Of a DNA stretch of 64,000 nt, positions 21,799 to 33,510 are shown piece after piece. The notes beneath the pieces are model-generated. The model saw nothing but the letters and a program-made list of their open reading frames with translations, was not told where the DNA came from and did no database searches. A program made the position numbers and the translations under genes. Positions within the stretch are counted from its first letter, which is position 1. Every line of letters starts with the position of its first letter. Origin of the DNA: Apiosordaria backusii. Taxonomy: Eukaryota > Ascomycota > Sordariomycetes > Sordariales > Lasiosphaeriaceae. The stretch covers positions 992,001 to 1,056,000 of the forward strand of contig JAUKTV010000004.1 in assembly GCA_030549205.1 (NCBI GenBank), in the 5' to 3' direction.

Positions 21799-23919
21799 TT
21801 ACTTGGATCCAGTCTTGCCAGTTGGAATATTGAAGAGGACAAGCTTCTTCTCCTCGCCCTCCTTCCAATCGCTGAGACCCTTGTCCACACGGTAGTAGCC
21901 ACGTCTCTCGAGCTGAATAATGTCATCCTTCTTCAGTTGAGCAGTGGCCTCGTCACAGAACGCCTCCTCCATGGTGGACGTAGTGGGGTTCAGGAAGTCC
22001 TCCATGTTATCCTCCTCCTGCAAGACGTCCTTGGTAATAAGGTAGTCGAAATCCCATAGTTCAGCAGGAACCAAATTCTGGCCCTTAGCCGCAAGCCAGG
22101 TCACCTTCTTCTCAGTCGTCTTAACATCACCCTTAGCAACGTTAAGCTCGCACGTCAGCGAGGTAATAGGGTCACCCTCGGCAATATTGCGCACAAAGGC
22201 ATTGCCCCAAGCCATCAGAGTGATCTCCTCGCCGTCCTTGAAAGTCTTGGCATCGGCTTGATCCAAAAGAAGCTCGGAGGCAAAGGCAACCTTCTTGGTG
22301 CCGATTTCCTTGTTCTTGGGGTGCTTGGGTCTGTCTTCCTGGTGCGGCTCAGCAGGAGCCTCTGCGCCAGTGACGGTTACCTTGACAAGGTCCTTCTTGA
22401 GCAGAGCAGTGTGCCGAGGAGCGACAGGGTCAATATGCTTTTTGTTGGTGGCCCAGAAATTGGTCCAGTCCATGGTAACAACATTGCGGCTCGGTCCCTG
22501 TTACGTAGTTAGTCTAGTTTGCTCGTTTTCTTCGCTTTCTTTGGGTTTCTGGACCTGTTTCAAGATGAACTCCCTGAGCGCCGGGACACCCATGCCTCTT
22601 CTCCTGACGCCCCGAATTGTTGGCATTCGGGGGTCGTCCCATCCCCAAACCTTTCCAGTGTCTACAAGTTTGGCCAGCTTGCGCTTGGAGAGGAAGGTCC
22701 TGATGAAGTTCATGCGCGCAAAATCCCACATATGGACCTTGCGGATCTTCAACACATCCTGGAACCACTCGTACTGAGGGTTGCGGTCGGTGTACTCTGT
22801 GGACCTCAAGGCGTGTGTCACACCCTCGTGGCTGTCAACTACCGGGCAAGCAAAGTCGTACATCGGGTACATCTTCCACTTGGTGCCTATCAACAAATTC
22901 GTTAGCAAAATGCAGCTCAAACCCACTCTCGCAGGAGCAATTGTAGTAAAACACAAAGAGGCCATCAAAGGACTTTGTCGTACCAGTACGGTGGTGGGGC
23001 GTTCCGACGTTGCACCGGTAGACGGCTGGATCGCGCATTGCCTTGTTGGGGTTGTCCACCGACAACTTCGCGCGAAGGCAGTTGGCAAGACCCTCCTCAG
23101 TTCCCTGGCGCATCTCCTCAAAGATACGCAGGTTCTCTTCAACCGATCTGTCGCGGCGCTTGGAAGCGATTCCCTTCCATCGCTCGTCACGCATGGTCTC
23201 CTGGTCGGTGTCATCGGTATAGGCGTGCCCTTCCTTGATCATCTTGATCGCCATATCGTAAAGGTAATCAAAGTAGTCGCTCGTATAGGTAAGGGTATCG
23301 CACTTAATGCCCATCAGCGCAAGGTCCTCGATAATGGCGTCCTGGTATTCCTCCTTTTCCTTGGACGGGTTGGTATCATCGAGACGAAGACGAAGCTGGC
23401 CCTTGTACTGCTGGGCAAAGTACCAGGACAGAAGGGCTGCCTTGGCGTGCCCGATATGGAGGTATCCTGAAGGCTCGGGCAAGAACCTGGTCACAACGCC
23501 CTGATCTGTCAACATCGGTTAGCACACTGAGCTCAAATCCGAACTTCCACACTCTGTCTCTACCTACCTGCGTTCTGAAGGTTGAGGGCATAGGAACCAC
23601 CAGCCTTGCTTGCGGCAGCAACCTTGGCCTTGGCAGCAGCATCCTTCGCCTTGATCTCATCCTGGATCTCAGGATGCATAACCTCGATGAACTCGAACCA
23701 GCGAGCAAGGTTGGGAAGGCTGCCACGCTTGATGAATGAAAAGGCAGCGCGGTTGCCACGGAGGGCCTGCCAGATCTTCGTGTCCAATTCGCTGAGAGTG
23801 TAGCCATCCAAATAGGTGCGGAGGATAAGATGCTTGTCGAGGGACTGAAGCCGCGGCTCAATGGACCGGAAGTCCGCCGTGAGGAGGGCCTCGATGGGAT
23901 GGAGCTCGGCCAGCTTCAT
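21799..23919 (-). CDS. gus1: Glutamyl-tRNA synthetase, cytosolic
   Basis: 634 aa from four exons: 23919-23568, 23505-22984, 22886-22555 and 22497-21799. Introns are 62, 97 and 57 nt; the last uses a weak donor, GTCCAG. The N-terminal 110 residues form the GST-like domain that binds the Arc1-type cofactor in yeast. The class I core has PSGYLHIGH (130-137), the HIGH signature, and LSKRK (357-361), the KMSKS equivalent. The eukaryotic Glu/Gln-type C-terminal beta-barrel anticodon-binding region follows. Splicing of the second intron yields [12 protein letters not shown], a conserved stretch of the active-site domain. The enzyme charges tRNA-Glu in the cytosol. It diverges from the mitochondrial uL1 gene. 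Confidence 0.97.
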
Positions 23920-24276
23920 GATGTCGGCGGTACGGTAGAGTATAGCTCTAGGGGAAGTCGAACGCGAGTGATTTGATAAAAACAGTCACCGACGTTATCA
24001 GCCAAGTTTTTGGAGGGGCAGCATCTGGCGCGGGGTTTCTGCCGCCCCGCCAACCGTTTTGGTTAGGCGGTGAAGTTGAAGCTCGGGACCCCTGGTCCGA
24101 ACTGGCTGGGCTGAAGAGCTTTGAGCCTAATATTCAAGGCCATGAACTTCCAATGGGCCGGGATCCAACTTTTTTCTGAAGCAAGCAGCAGCAGCAATCG
24201 AACAGCGGGAGAAAGAGAGACGGAGGCTCGCGACATTGCGGTTTGTGTACCTACAGCTTCGACGGCACTCGGCGCA
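23920..24276. promoter_or_regulatory. Divergent promoter region, gus1 / mrpl1
   Basis: 357 bp between the start codons of cytosolic GluRS (minus) and mitochondrial uL1 (plus). I see no distinctive repeat or motif. Confidence 0.4.
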
Positions 24277-25253
24277 ATGGCTTCCACAAATCACTGCCTT
24301 GCCTCTTTGGCAAGGCTCAGCCTGTCAACACCAGCCAGACCAACAGTCGGTCCAATAATACCGAAATTCCTCGTGCCGTCAGTTGCGACACCGCAGGTCC
24401 GGCATGCGTCGGGGGGTGGTGGAGGAGGCATGCGCAAGAAGCCCGTAAAAAAGAAGAAGACATATAAGACATACCGCAGCTACGATCTCACGCCAATGGA
24501 GCAGTTCACGCTCTGTGATGCCATGAGGTAAGCTTCCTTTCCAACCCCCACCCCGTCAACTGGCGCAATGTTGCTCACTGTCCATAAAGGTATCTCCGCG
24601 CTGCCGAAGTTGGACGTCCACCCACCACTGTCAAGTACGATCTCGCTGTCAAGGTCAAGACCCACAAGAGCGGTCCCGTTCTTCGAAACGCCATTCGATT
24701 GCCTTTCCCCGTCAAGACCGATACTCGTATCGGTGTCATCTGCCCCGAGGGCAGCGCCTTAGCCACTGAGGCTCAACAACTTGGTGCCGTAGCAGTGGGA
24801 GAGGAGACCCTATTTGAGGCCATTCGACGAGGAGAAATTGCTTTCAACAAATTGATCTGCCATACCGACAGCCAAGAAGCTCTGAAGCAAGCACAGGTGG
24901 CCAGGATCCTCGGTCCCAAGGGTCTGATGCCCAACCCAAAGCGTGGAACCATTACCAGCGACATCAAGTCGACGATGCAGGACTTGATTGGTGCAGACGA
25001 GTACAGGGAAAGAACTGGTGTGGTGAGAATGGCCGTCGGACAGCTTGGTTTTACCCCCCAGATGCTTGCAGACAACATCAAGGCGTTGATGTCCAAGCTC
25101 AAGGATAACATCAACCAGCTGGATGACAACATGCCCAAGGCGATCGACGAGGTTGTACTGAGCACAACCAACGGTCCTGGATTCAGCTTAAACGGTAACT
25201 TTGCCCCGACAGATGACAAGGTCAAGCCAGAACACCTTGCAACTGTCATGTAG
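24277..25253 (+). CDS. mrpl1: Mitochondrial ribosomal protein uL1m
   Basis: 304 aa from exons 24277-24527 and 24590-25253, intron 62 nt (GTAAGC...TAAAG). The ATG at 24277 begins a presequence (MASTNHCLASLARLSLSTPAR) rich in Ser, Ala and Arg, ending near VRHASGGGGGG. The L1 fold follows, with KTHKSGPVLRN, ICPEGS, ARILGPKGLMPNPKRGT (the rRNA-binding signature) and GFTPQMLADNIKALM. It is a large-subunit protein of the mitochondrial ribosome at the L1 stalk. It converges with COG2, leaving only 137 bp between stop codons. Confidence 0.95.
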
Positions 25254-25390
25254 CCTTCCTGTCTTTCAATGTACAATAGATGTATGTCATGTATCATAAT
25301 CCATGTATAAACAAAACACGTGAAAAATTGGGTATCTTGATGCCAGTCGCTCTACGCCTTTTATGCCCCCGGGCTTCTCAACTGAGACCA

Positions 25391-26377
25391 TCATTTCTCC
25401 TTCAAGACCTTTACAGCCTCAGCTTGCGCATCTAGCGCCCTGTAAACAGCCAGCAGCTTGACCATGCGCCCCTGGCCTTTCCCTCCAGCCTTGCGTGCCT
25501 CTCTCACGGCGGTGCTCAGATCAAGCAATATCGTATTCCGACACCGGGATATCCTCTCCTCCGTCTTCTTCACAAACGGAAGATCTCTCCCAATAGCCTC
25601 CGCCAGCCCTTCGACATGAGCATAGTCCCTCGCCAAAGCAGCCAGCTTCGCCGGGCTGCTACTAACAAACTCGACACCATCCTCTTCCCCAGTCTCCTCT
25701 TCGTCATCACTCCCGAAGAACTCATCATCATCATCCCAATCCTCCTCATCGCTGCTATCCCCATCCCTTTTTGGTTGTTGCTGCTGCCCTACACTTCCAA
25801 CAGCCAACCTCTTCTCCAACCCACCCACCCGCTCATCCAACTCTAGCATCTCCCTCCCTGTCTCCACCGCGCCCTTGACATCTTTTAGTTCCTGATTCAG
25901 TCCTCCAACTTCCACCCTCCTTTCCCTCACCCGTGATTGCACCTCCTCTACCGCCCTCCTGAAACCTAGCAATGCGACCCTAACATCCTCGACGCGTTCT
26001 TCACCCCCTTTGAGTTCATCCCCTAACCCGAGAAAGGCGGTGTAATTTGAATTGACGAGCTCTAATAGCTCAGCGCTAATGGCCGAGCTCCGATCGCGCA
26101 GTTCAGAGCGGAGGTCCTCGAGGGTTTGATGTCTGGAGGCAGGGCCGCCGGTGTGGAGAGTGGAGAGGTAAGCGGCGGGGTCGAAGTCGGGGGCGAGGAA
26201 ATCGCGGCGGGAGAGGGCGGCGGGGAAGGGGAGGGAGGAGGAGTTTTCTAGGTCGTCATCGTCTGACGAGGCGGTGGAGGAGCGGCGGGACTTTGGGGAT
26301 GGGGGGGAGTGGAGGTTGAAGTTGGAGGAATAGGAGGATGTTGGGCGGGAGTTGGGCGGAATTCCTAATTGGGCCAT
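25391..26377 (-). CDS. cog2: Conserved oligomeric Golgi complex subunit 2 (COG2)
   Basis: Single exon, 328 aa, starting at ATG 26377 (MAQLGIPPN). A Ser/Pro-rich N-terminus leads to SRRDFLAPDFDPAAYLS, the conserved opening of the COG2 N-terminal domain, then long amphipathic helices with coiled-coil character (LRSELRDRSSAISAELLELVN). An acidic low-complexity stretch (about 200-235) splits the helical parts. The protein is about the length of other filamentous-fungal COG2 proteins, much shorter than animal COG2. It belongs to lobe A of the COG tether for retrograde vesicles at the Golgi. The coding strand is C-rich at its 5' end and G-rich at its 3' end. Confidence 0.88.
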   Translation of the reverse strand: MAQLGIPPNSRPTSSYSSNFNLHSPPSPKSRRSSTASSDDDDLENSSSLPFPAALSRRDFLAPDFDPAAYLSTLHTGGPASRHQTLEDLRSELRDRSSAISAELLELVNSNYTAFLGLGDELKGGEERVEDVRVALLGFRRAVEEVQSRVRERRVEVGGLNQELKDVKGAVETGREMLELDERVGGLEKRLAVGSVGQQQQPKRDGDSSDEEDWDDDDEFFGSDDEEETGEEDGVEFVSSSPAKLAALARDYAHVEGLAEAIGRDLPFVKKTEERISRCRNTILLDLSTAVREARKAGGKGQGRMVKLLAVYRALDAQAEAVKVLKEK

Positions 26378-27793
26378 CGTGATGTCGTTTGTCGGGATCA
26401 AGTGGTGCGGGGAGGTTGGTATGAATTGGAGAATGGAAGATGGGTTTGGTTGGATTCATTGTTGATGTTACCGCGATGCTGGGCTTCTGGATGTCTTGGC
26501 GGATGATGGGTCCGTGCGTTGCAATAGCTTAGAGCTCACCAGCAGCCATCAACCATCAACCATGATGCGAAGGTGAAGACGACATCAGATGGCAATAGTT
26601 ACACATCTCCAATTGACGTTTCTCAAGTAATGCTTCCACAGAAAAGGCTTCTTTCAGCTGTCGGTTCTCAAGAGCTTCCAGGACTGCAGGCTACTGGCCA
26701 CAGTCAACCAATCTCTTTTCCCTGATAGATTGAATCAACTTGACTTTCAAGCCTGCCTTCTGACGCCCACCTGATCAGGTTCTAAGAACAGCCCCCTACA
26801 GCGCCTAAGGTAATTTAGAAATTGGTCCAAGGAATATCTCTTCAGCCTTTCCGAGCAAACCAGAACTTCCGGGCGCTAGTTGGTGATGATCTTGTGAGAA
26901 CTGTAAGTCCGATATCGCTCGCTCGCTTACAGACGGGCTCGACAAACCGCCAAGGGGGGTTACCGTTTGGCATTATGAAAACTTCGGGAGGACCAAAAAA
27001 TCACCATGCGATAGACCGAGCGGATTCCGCTGGTGACCGAAGCAATGACTGTTGGATTCTCCGTGTTCCGCTTGGGATCTGCTCGGTTGTCAACCGTGGG
27101 GTTCCTTGACGCAGCATGGCACCACCACCCCTCGCTAAGCCGGTTCGGGTCTAGCGGATTCCTATAATCTTATCAATCAAATCAGTGGGCCGACATCTCC
27201 ATCACACCTTTGCCGAATCAAAGCCCTCAGACTCCTTGGCCTGGGCAAAAAGTCCGGCCTCGCAAGCCCACACTGATCCCTTGCGTCTTCGGTTCAAGCA
27301 AAAGAAGGCCCTTTCCCTCATTCTGTCCCATTTTTCAGGAGCAAGACCCTCAAAAATTCCATCCCACAACATCATCGTCATCGCCGTCTCGACATTGGAT
27401 CCCGAGCCGGCTCACCGACAGAGCAGCATCACGTGTCTGTCACAACCTCCGGCTCATCGAAGAAGCCGCCTTTTGCACTCGGTTTTCCGGATTTACAGCA
27501 TCTCGTGTCAAAGTTCTCTTTGATTGCGGAGCGACTCGTCACATACCAAAGGCGGCATTTACAGACAACCCATTCACACAGGCCTACTTTATCAAACCTC
27601 GACTTCATCATTGAATACCAACTTCCGCATTCCGGATACCGAGGAGTACGCCCTAAAAGATCGGCCCTAGCCTTTTCTACTGGTGACATAAAATTCGGCT
27701 GCACCCTGCAGTCAGTCGCCACGAATCGGGTACAGTCATCGACTCCTGCACCACCAGCCCCGTGGCCATCGGATCATTTGGTTGGTAGCAGTC
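26378..27793. promoter_or_regulatory. Divergent region, cog2 / hapX
   Basis: 1.4 kb with no gene seen. CCAAT boxes stand at 26609-26613 and 26708-26712, and ATTGG at 26821-26825 and near 27393. The second CCAAT is followed after 11 nt by GATAG (26724-26728). A TTATCA (reverse TGATAA, GATA-type) lies near 27170. CCAAT boxes bind the HapB/C/E complex, HapX's partner, and GATA sites bind SreA-type repressors, so self-control and iron repression are plausible. Much of the right half is probably hapX 5' leader. Confidence 0.35.
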
Positions 27794-29731
27794 ATGGCTG
27801 CCGCCGCTGCTGCTTCACCAGTCGGCTTTGGGAATGTCGACAAAAGAACTCTTTCAATCACGACGACGCTCAGCAGAGATTCCGTCAGCGCCGCCTCCAC
27901 CCCCGCATCTGCAGCCTCCCCGTCTAACGTCTCCACTCCAACATCTTCAACCTCTGTGACAGCGCCTCCCATTGCCATCCGCCCCAATGCACCCAACAGA
28001 CCGCCCTCCATCAAGGCCTCATCTGCACTGAACAACATGACCTCTCCTGGAGTTATGTCACCTGGGCCTGGATCGCAGCCTACGGCAATGAGCATGACCA
28101 GCAAAGAATGGGTCATTCCTCCCAGACCCAAGCCAGGCCGTAAGCCTGCCACCGACACTCCGCCAACAAAACGCAAAGCTCAAAATCGAGCTGCCCAAAG
28201 GGCCTTCCGAGAGCGTAGGGCCGCTCGTGTCGGAGAGTTGGAGGAGCAACTAGATGAGCAAAAGGAGGAGCACGAACGCGTTGTTCAGGAACTTCAGGAG
28301 CGTATTAATCACCTGGAGGCGGAGAGACAGACACTTCGGTCTCGGTGCCAGTGGTTGCAGTCACAGCTTGATAAGGAACGGCAAGGGCGCAACTCAGTGG
28401 TATCAACATGGGATTCTCAATCACCAGCTTCAACTGGAAACAATGGGCTTCTCCCCGCACCAATACAGCCGCAAACGAATTCACTTGCCAACCTCTCACA
28501 ACCCAGACGGCCATTGCAGCCCGCACCACCTAAGAACCCCGTGCCAAGTGCTGTCTCCATTGCGGAACCCCGGCCTGCCACCCAACCGTTCTCTATCTCT
28601 CACATCATCTCACCACCCGACGAGATGATGGTACCTATGGGGTGCGGTGGATGTGAAACATCTGGTTCTTGTCCGTGTGCAGAAGCGGTGCTTCAGGATA
28701 CCGAGCCAGCCATGGGATGTGGTAAATGTACACTTGGGTCAAGTTGCGAATGTCTGGAGGAAGCTCTGAGAGTTCCAGATCTCAAACGGCCTCATTCACC
28801 AAGCTCGCCATCTTCAGCACCTGAGGGAAAACGGCACCGCTCAGATGTTGGGTTAACCATGGAAACAGACTTCACCGCCATGTTTGCTAAGGACAACAGG
28901 ATATCACTTCCATCAGTCACCCAACCGCCAACCCAGTCGCTACAGCCCATGATGTCGCTCGAGGCTAGGGACTCTTGCGGTTTTTGCAAAGCAGGTACAT
29001 ACTGCATGTGCGCTGAGGCTCTTATGAACCCCATGCCCTTCCCGCCTCCACCAGCGGCAACCCAGCTCGTCGCTGAACATACACAAACGCACACACCACC
29101 CCCATCAGAGGATGATGTTGTGCCGATACCTATGGAAGTCACCGCAACCGGTGCTATCAAGCTCCCCGGTCCCCGTGCAAACCAAAATCGCTCTACCAAT
29201 ACCAGCACTGCCCAGGCCAAACCATCAGGTGGCCGCTGTGGTCCCAATGGCCCCGGCACCTGCGCCCAGTGTCTCTCCGATCCCAAGTCAGGCCTCTTCT
29301 GTAGGTCCCTAGCAGCCAACTTTGAGAAGAACAACCCGGGCGCAAGCGGCGGCGGCTGCTGCGGCGGTGGTGGACCAGGAGGTGGCTGCTGCAAATCAGG
29401 CAAGACTGATGCTGCCCCGACTGCACCGCAACCTCTTCCTCCTATGAAGACTTCCGACCCTCATGGGTTGTCATCAGAGTCAAGCTTCCCTCTTGCTCTC
29501 TCCTGCGCCGAAGCATACAAGACACTGGCCAGCCATAGGCACTTTGACCAAGCAGCCGATGAGATTGGGACTTGGCTGCCGAAGTTGAAGGCCTTGCCGG
29601 TTCCCCGCCCGGAGGGCGGCTCCGGAGGAGGGAGGAGTGGAGGACAGAGGTTAGCGCCGATAGAGGTTGAGGCGGCGAGTATTATGAGCGTGTTGAAGGA
29701 TTTTGACATCAGGTTTGGGAGGGGGGATTAA
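27794..29731 (+). CDS. hapX: HapX, bZIP iron regulator
   Basis: Single exon, 645 aa from ATG 27794 (MAAAAAASPVGFG). The decisive feature is SKEWVIPPRPKPGRK (103-117), the Hap4-like motif that binds the CCAAT-binding complex. It runs straight into the basic region KRKAQNRAAQRAFRERR (126-142) and a leucine zipper/coiled coil (about 146-195). Four Cys-rich regions follow: C285-C296 area, C310-C321, C396-C407 and C483-C504, thought to sense iron through Fe-S clusters in HapX proteins. A fifth Cys/Gly-rich segment (CCGGGG, GGGCC) lies near 525-540. HapX represses iron-consuming genes and activates siderophore uptake under iron starvation, and drives iron storage under excess. The gene has a long 5' region and no intron in the coding part. 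Confidence 0.96.
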   Translation: MAAAAAASPVGFGNVDKRTLSITTTLSRDSVSAASTPASAASPSNVSTPTSSTSVTAPPIAIRPNAPNRPPSIKASSALNNMTSPGVMSPGPGSQPTAMSMTSKEWVIPPRPKPGRKPATDTPPTKRKAQNRAAQRAFRERRAARVGELEEQLDEQKEEHERVVQELQERINHLEAERQTLRSRCQWLQSQLDKERQGRNSVVSTWDSQSPASTGNNGLLPAPIQPQTNSLANLSQPRRPLQPAPPKNPVPSAVSIAEPRPATQPFSISHIISPPDEMMVPMGCGGCETSGSCPCAEAVLQDTEPAMGCGKCTLGSSCECLEEALRVPDLKRPHSPSSPSSAPEGKRHRSDVGLTMETDFTAMFAKDNRISLPSVTQPPTQSLQPMMSLEARDSCGFCKAGTYCMCAEALMNPMPFPPPPAATQLVAEHTQTHTPPPSEDDVVPIPMEVTATGAIKLPGPRANQNRSTNTSTAQAKPSGGRCGPNGPGTCAQCLSDPKSGLFCRSLAANFEKNNPGASGGGCCGGGGPGGGCCKSGKTDAAPTAPQPLPPMKTSDPHGLSSESSFPLALSCAEAYKTLASHRHFDQAADEIGTWLPKLKALPVPRPEGGSGGGRSGGQRLAPIEVEAASIMSVLKDFDIRFGRGD

Positions 29732-32700
29732 GGTTAGAGAGTGAGAAAGATGAAAATGGAAACGCTTGCATGATGATGGGCGGGATAATACTTCCGGGAG
29801 CCCCGGTGCATAGTTGTGAAATCATGTGGTTTTATTTCTCTTTTGTGTGCGATTTGTGAGATACGCTATGATAACTTGGTGCAAGAGTGCAGGGAAGTAA
29901 AAAGGGGAAGGGGAAGGGGAAGGGGAGAGGGGTGGAAGGCGGCGGGTGGCAGATGGGACAATTGCTCATGCGGCCGGGTATGCGACCTTGTTGGCGGATG
30001 GGGGGGAGGGGCCCAGGCGGGTATCGAGCTCCATACCCGCTCGCTTTGCTGGCGGTTCTGTTGACATGCTTTTTTTTGTGGATTTACTATATGTATGGTA
30101 TGGTGTGGGTGGGTTTTTTGAAACGAATGAGTTATCACTTGCATATGTATTATGTATGCCAGCGTTTACGCTAGGTTGTTGTGGGAAGGGGGGTGAGTGG
30201 TGGAAAGGTGATTCTAACCGAAGGCGGTTGGGGTTTGTTGTGAGGTTTGGGGGTGGGGATATGGGGGGTGAAGGGGTGGAAGTGTGTTAATACATTATTG
30301 TACTCCAAGCATTAAGCATGGCATTTGGAGAGATTTGTTTCCTCGGGGGGTTCTATTTCGTTGTGTGTGTGCGTGTGGGAATATTACTTTACCTACTGTT
30401 GCAATATCGACTGGATTGCCGCTGGTGATTCTGTGGCATTGGGTGAGCAGGTTACACAAACCTGCTCATATATGTGTATGAATCCTAGCTGCAGAGCAAT
30501 ATCTTGCTTTTGAGGACGGGGGTGGCAGCATAATGAATGTCATACTATTACTGGCTAAGCCGAGGTGTTTCTAACACCACAAGGATGATGGTGTTGGGAT
30601 ACTGGCATGCATGTTGGCATAGTCTGCATATGACTACGGATAGTCGATGGATTTGTGCAGGTTTGTCTTCTTCCCACCTTCGAGCAGTATACCCACCATC
30701 AAAGTTCCACGTTGAACTTTCACAGTACTACAAATCTTATGCCCCTGCCTTGGTAACTCTACCCAGCTGATGTCCTCGCATCCCTCGCACGGCGGCGGCA
30801 ACATGTTGTTAAGTAGCACAAGTGCGTGGAGCCACCGGCCGGCTACGTAGAAAACAAAAGGGCGAGGCATCCGATGCGCTGGACATGCACCTCGCCCAGT
30901 TCGGTTTTTTTCAAGCGTCACAGCAGGAAAAAAAAAAGAAGGGTCGTGTCGAGGGATTCTTCGTCATACGTTGACAGCGTCTGACGACCACCTCGTGGGC
31001 TTTTGTCTTACTCTCTTGCACAACCACACAACGCAACACGCAGTGGATACCGGATACAGGTTGGGATCATCGAAGAGTAAAAATGGATGGGAAAGTTGAT
31101 GAGCTGTATCTGGGATCTTTCGGGGGTGCAGTTGTGATCTTGTGAAAACATGATACAGGGGAGGTAACAGTGACAGAGCCGCCGAAACTCTCAAAAGAAC
31201 GTAGATCTGTCCACACAGGGTGATACGAGCAAGAGACAGTTCATCCAGTCCAAATGGTTGGATAGGAGAGTGCGTTTGGTTTGGCTCTGCTGGAGTCAGG
31301 ATAGACGCCGATGTCCAATAACGAATAATCGGCAGCCGGCAGACCAATGGCGACCTGCATCTTCTCAAAAAAGGAAACCAGCAGCCACTCGGCTAGAGAC
31401 GCAGGAAGACCATAGCCTTGGATGCTTCGCTTCTGGAGACTGAGGGCGTGTGTTTATCTTCTTGATACCTAGTATCAGGGACCTGCCTTAGATGCTGCGT
31501 TAGGGAGGAGAAAGCCCCGCTGTGTCTTGCGCGGTGGGTTGGGGAACAACAGATCGTCCAGGTACGCGTGGTAAGTTGTCTCGCCCTAGGCCACTAGTTC
31601 ATCCTGTCGCCTTGTTGAGATGATCAGGTTCCTGAGATCAGACCTCACCGTTCTTGAGCCTGGTCTGGCTAAAAACGTTGGGTCTCTATCGTGGTCCGCA
31701 AACAGGGTAGGGGTTGGGCCATGACTACGTCCGAGAGATCATCCAAGAGGGGCATATGGTGATCTCGTGACACCAACAAGGAAAGCCAATGGGGTAGGTT
31801 ATTCAGCCTGTCAAACCAGACCCTCGGGGGGTGTGCGGTTCTCGCCGTGGCATGTGCCGTATGTACAGCATGCGGCAGAGAGGTTGATCTGGATCGCCCC
31901 TGAAATCGCGGGAACCAAAGGCCAGGAAGAAACAAGTTGACGCATCAGCCGGGGGATGCTAGCGGGAGAGGCAGGCAGGCGAAGAATAGTGGCGATGATT
32001 GATTGGTGATGGGGCGACGGGAAGCTGAGTTGGCAACTTGAAGCAGACCAGGCGAATGCTGGGCTCATGATGCGGGCAGGTTCCGTCCGGGTGGTTTGAG
32101 GTCGTGGAGGGCGGAGATTGGACCGTTTGGACCGCGCCGGCCGCCAAACTGGGTCCCTGGACAAAAGGGAAAGGCGGGGCAAGCTGCAAGGCCAACGCAC
32201 CGGGCTGTGGTTGGGAAAAAAAGACATGGACTTGATGACTGACTGACCTGCCCCTCCTGCATAGTGAAGAAAGGAACAGAAAGGAAACAATAATAATTTC
32301 CCGCATAATGTGCTTCGGGGGGACGGCAACTGGACGGCTATCACTGATACCTCTCTGCCTCATCAGGTAGTGGTGGCCGAGGCGATACCTTGGGTCAGGT
32401 ATCCATCGCCACCACGGCCGTGAACGCGCGGTGAGGTCCGCTCCCGAGCGCGTCTTCTCTTCGCTGGCTGGTGTGCTGGCACTCACCATGACCGCTTTCG
32501 GCGAGTCGGTATGGGACGGTGTCCAGGATAGGGAAACAAACGGTGATGGAGGCCTTCGAGAGTCTTATGACGCAGAAGGGCGGGGTGTTTCTTGGAAAGA
32601 AGACGCGCAGGCGGGAAAGCAGAGCTGAAGTCAGGGGCACGAGTCCACCACACAGGGAAATATCGGGCTCGGGTAGGGCAGCAGCATCAATGGCGAAATA

Positions 32701-33510
32701 CCACTGGCAGACTTTCAGGACGGTCCAGTGTCCAGTGTCGCGGGGACAGTTGCAGTTGAGATGCAGAGTGGATGGCGCAGTTGGCCAGCCAGCTCACAGG
32801 GTTTGGTTGATATCAGGTCAAGTGGAGACGGCGAGTGATGGGCTGCGTAACCCAATTGGGCCGGCCTTGCTACCCCACGCTTCGACGTCCACCCACTGCA
32901 TCGACATGCGCACCTGGAAGAGCAGGGAAGCCGCAGATGGAGGGGAGCTCTTCTCTCTCGGCCCTCGTCGTCAAGAGACAATCTTCCCTCTCCCGACATC
33001 ATCTGCCAGTCATAGCCGGCATCCAAGCAGCGCCTCGTCGCAACGTCACCCGTTCCATAGAGCTTCCCCAACGCTTCCACGACTCCCGTCTTCGGTCTTC
33101 CTCAAGACCGCTGCCAACACGACGCTCCTTTAAATTGTTGACTGACGAGACCATGTCCCCGCGGGGCTCTTGAGAAGGCCATCATATCTAGTCGCAAGCC
33201 GACCGAGGCCGAAGCCCTGACAGTACATACATTACCGCACTCGCGCGGCTTTTGTTGTTGTCGTTGCTGCTGTTACCACTATTTACTGCTGCCGATTGAT
33301 TGATACTTGTATTCGTCCAGCCTCGGCCCTGCCCTGTGTATACACCCAGCCCAACCCGGCGCCCGATTTGTCCATAAACACCACGAGACCGCACTCCACC
33401 CGACCTCGCCTTTCTTCCGAGTTGAGCGGTCCTTCCCACAGCTATCAGCACTCGGCTGGTAGTACATGGGCGATCGCAACCCTCGACTCGACCCCCCTCA
33501 TGGGCCCATT
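29732..33510. other. Long gene-free stretch (3.8 kb)
   Basis: 3' flank of hapX, then the upstream region and probable leader of the 1833-residue gene. The part to about 30300 is strongly G-rich on the plus strand and carries a G-quadruplex-type motif. Several frames of 100-200 codons exist near 31.7-33.1 kb on both strands, but they overlap one another, lack domain-like patterning and have no supporting splice signals, so I do not call them. Confidence 0.45.
29904..29932 (+). repeat. G-quadruplex-forming (GGGGAA)n tract
   Basis: Five GGGG runs spaced by AA, AA, AA and AGA, about 170 nt past the hapX stop codon. Confidence 0.8.

Noticed and set aside
31669..33133. Several frames of 120-200 codons on both strands
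   Set aside because: Mutually overlapping, rich in Ser/Pro/Arg, without domain patterning or splice support.
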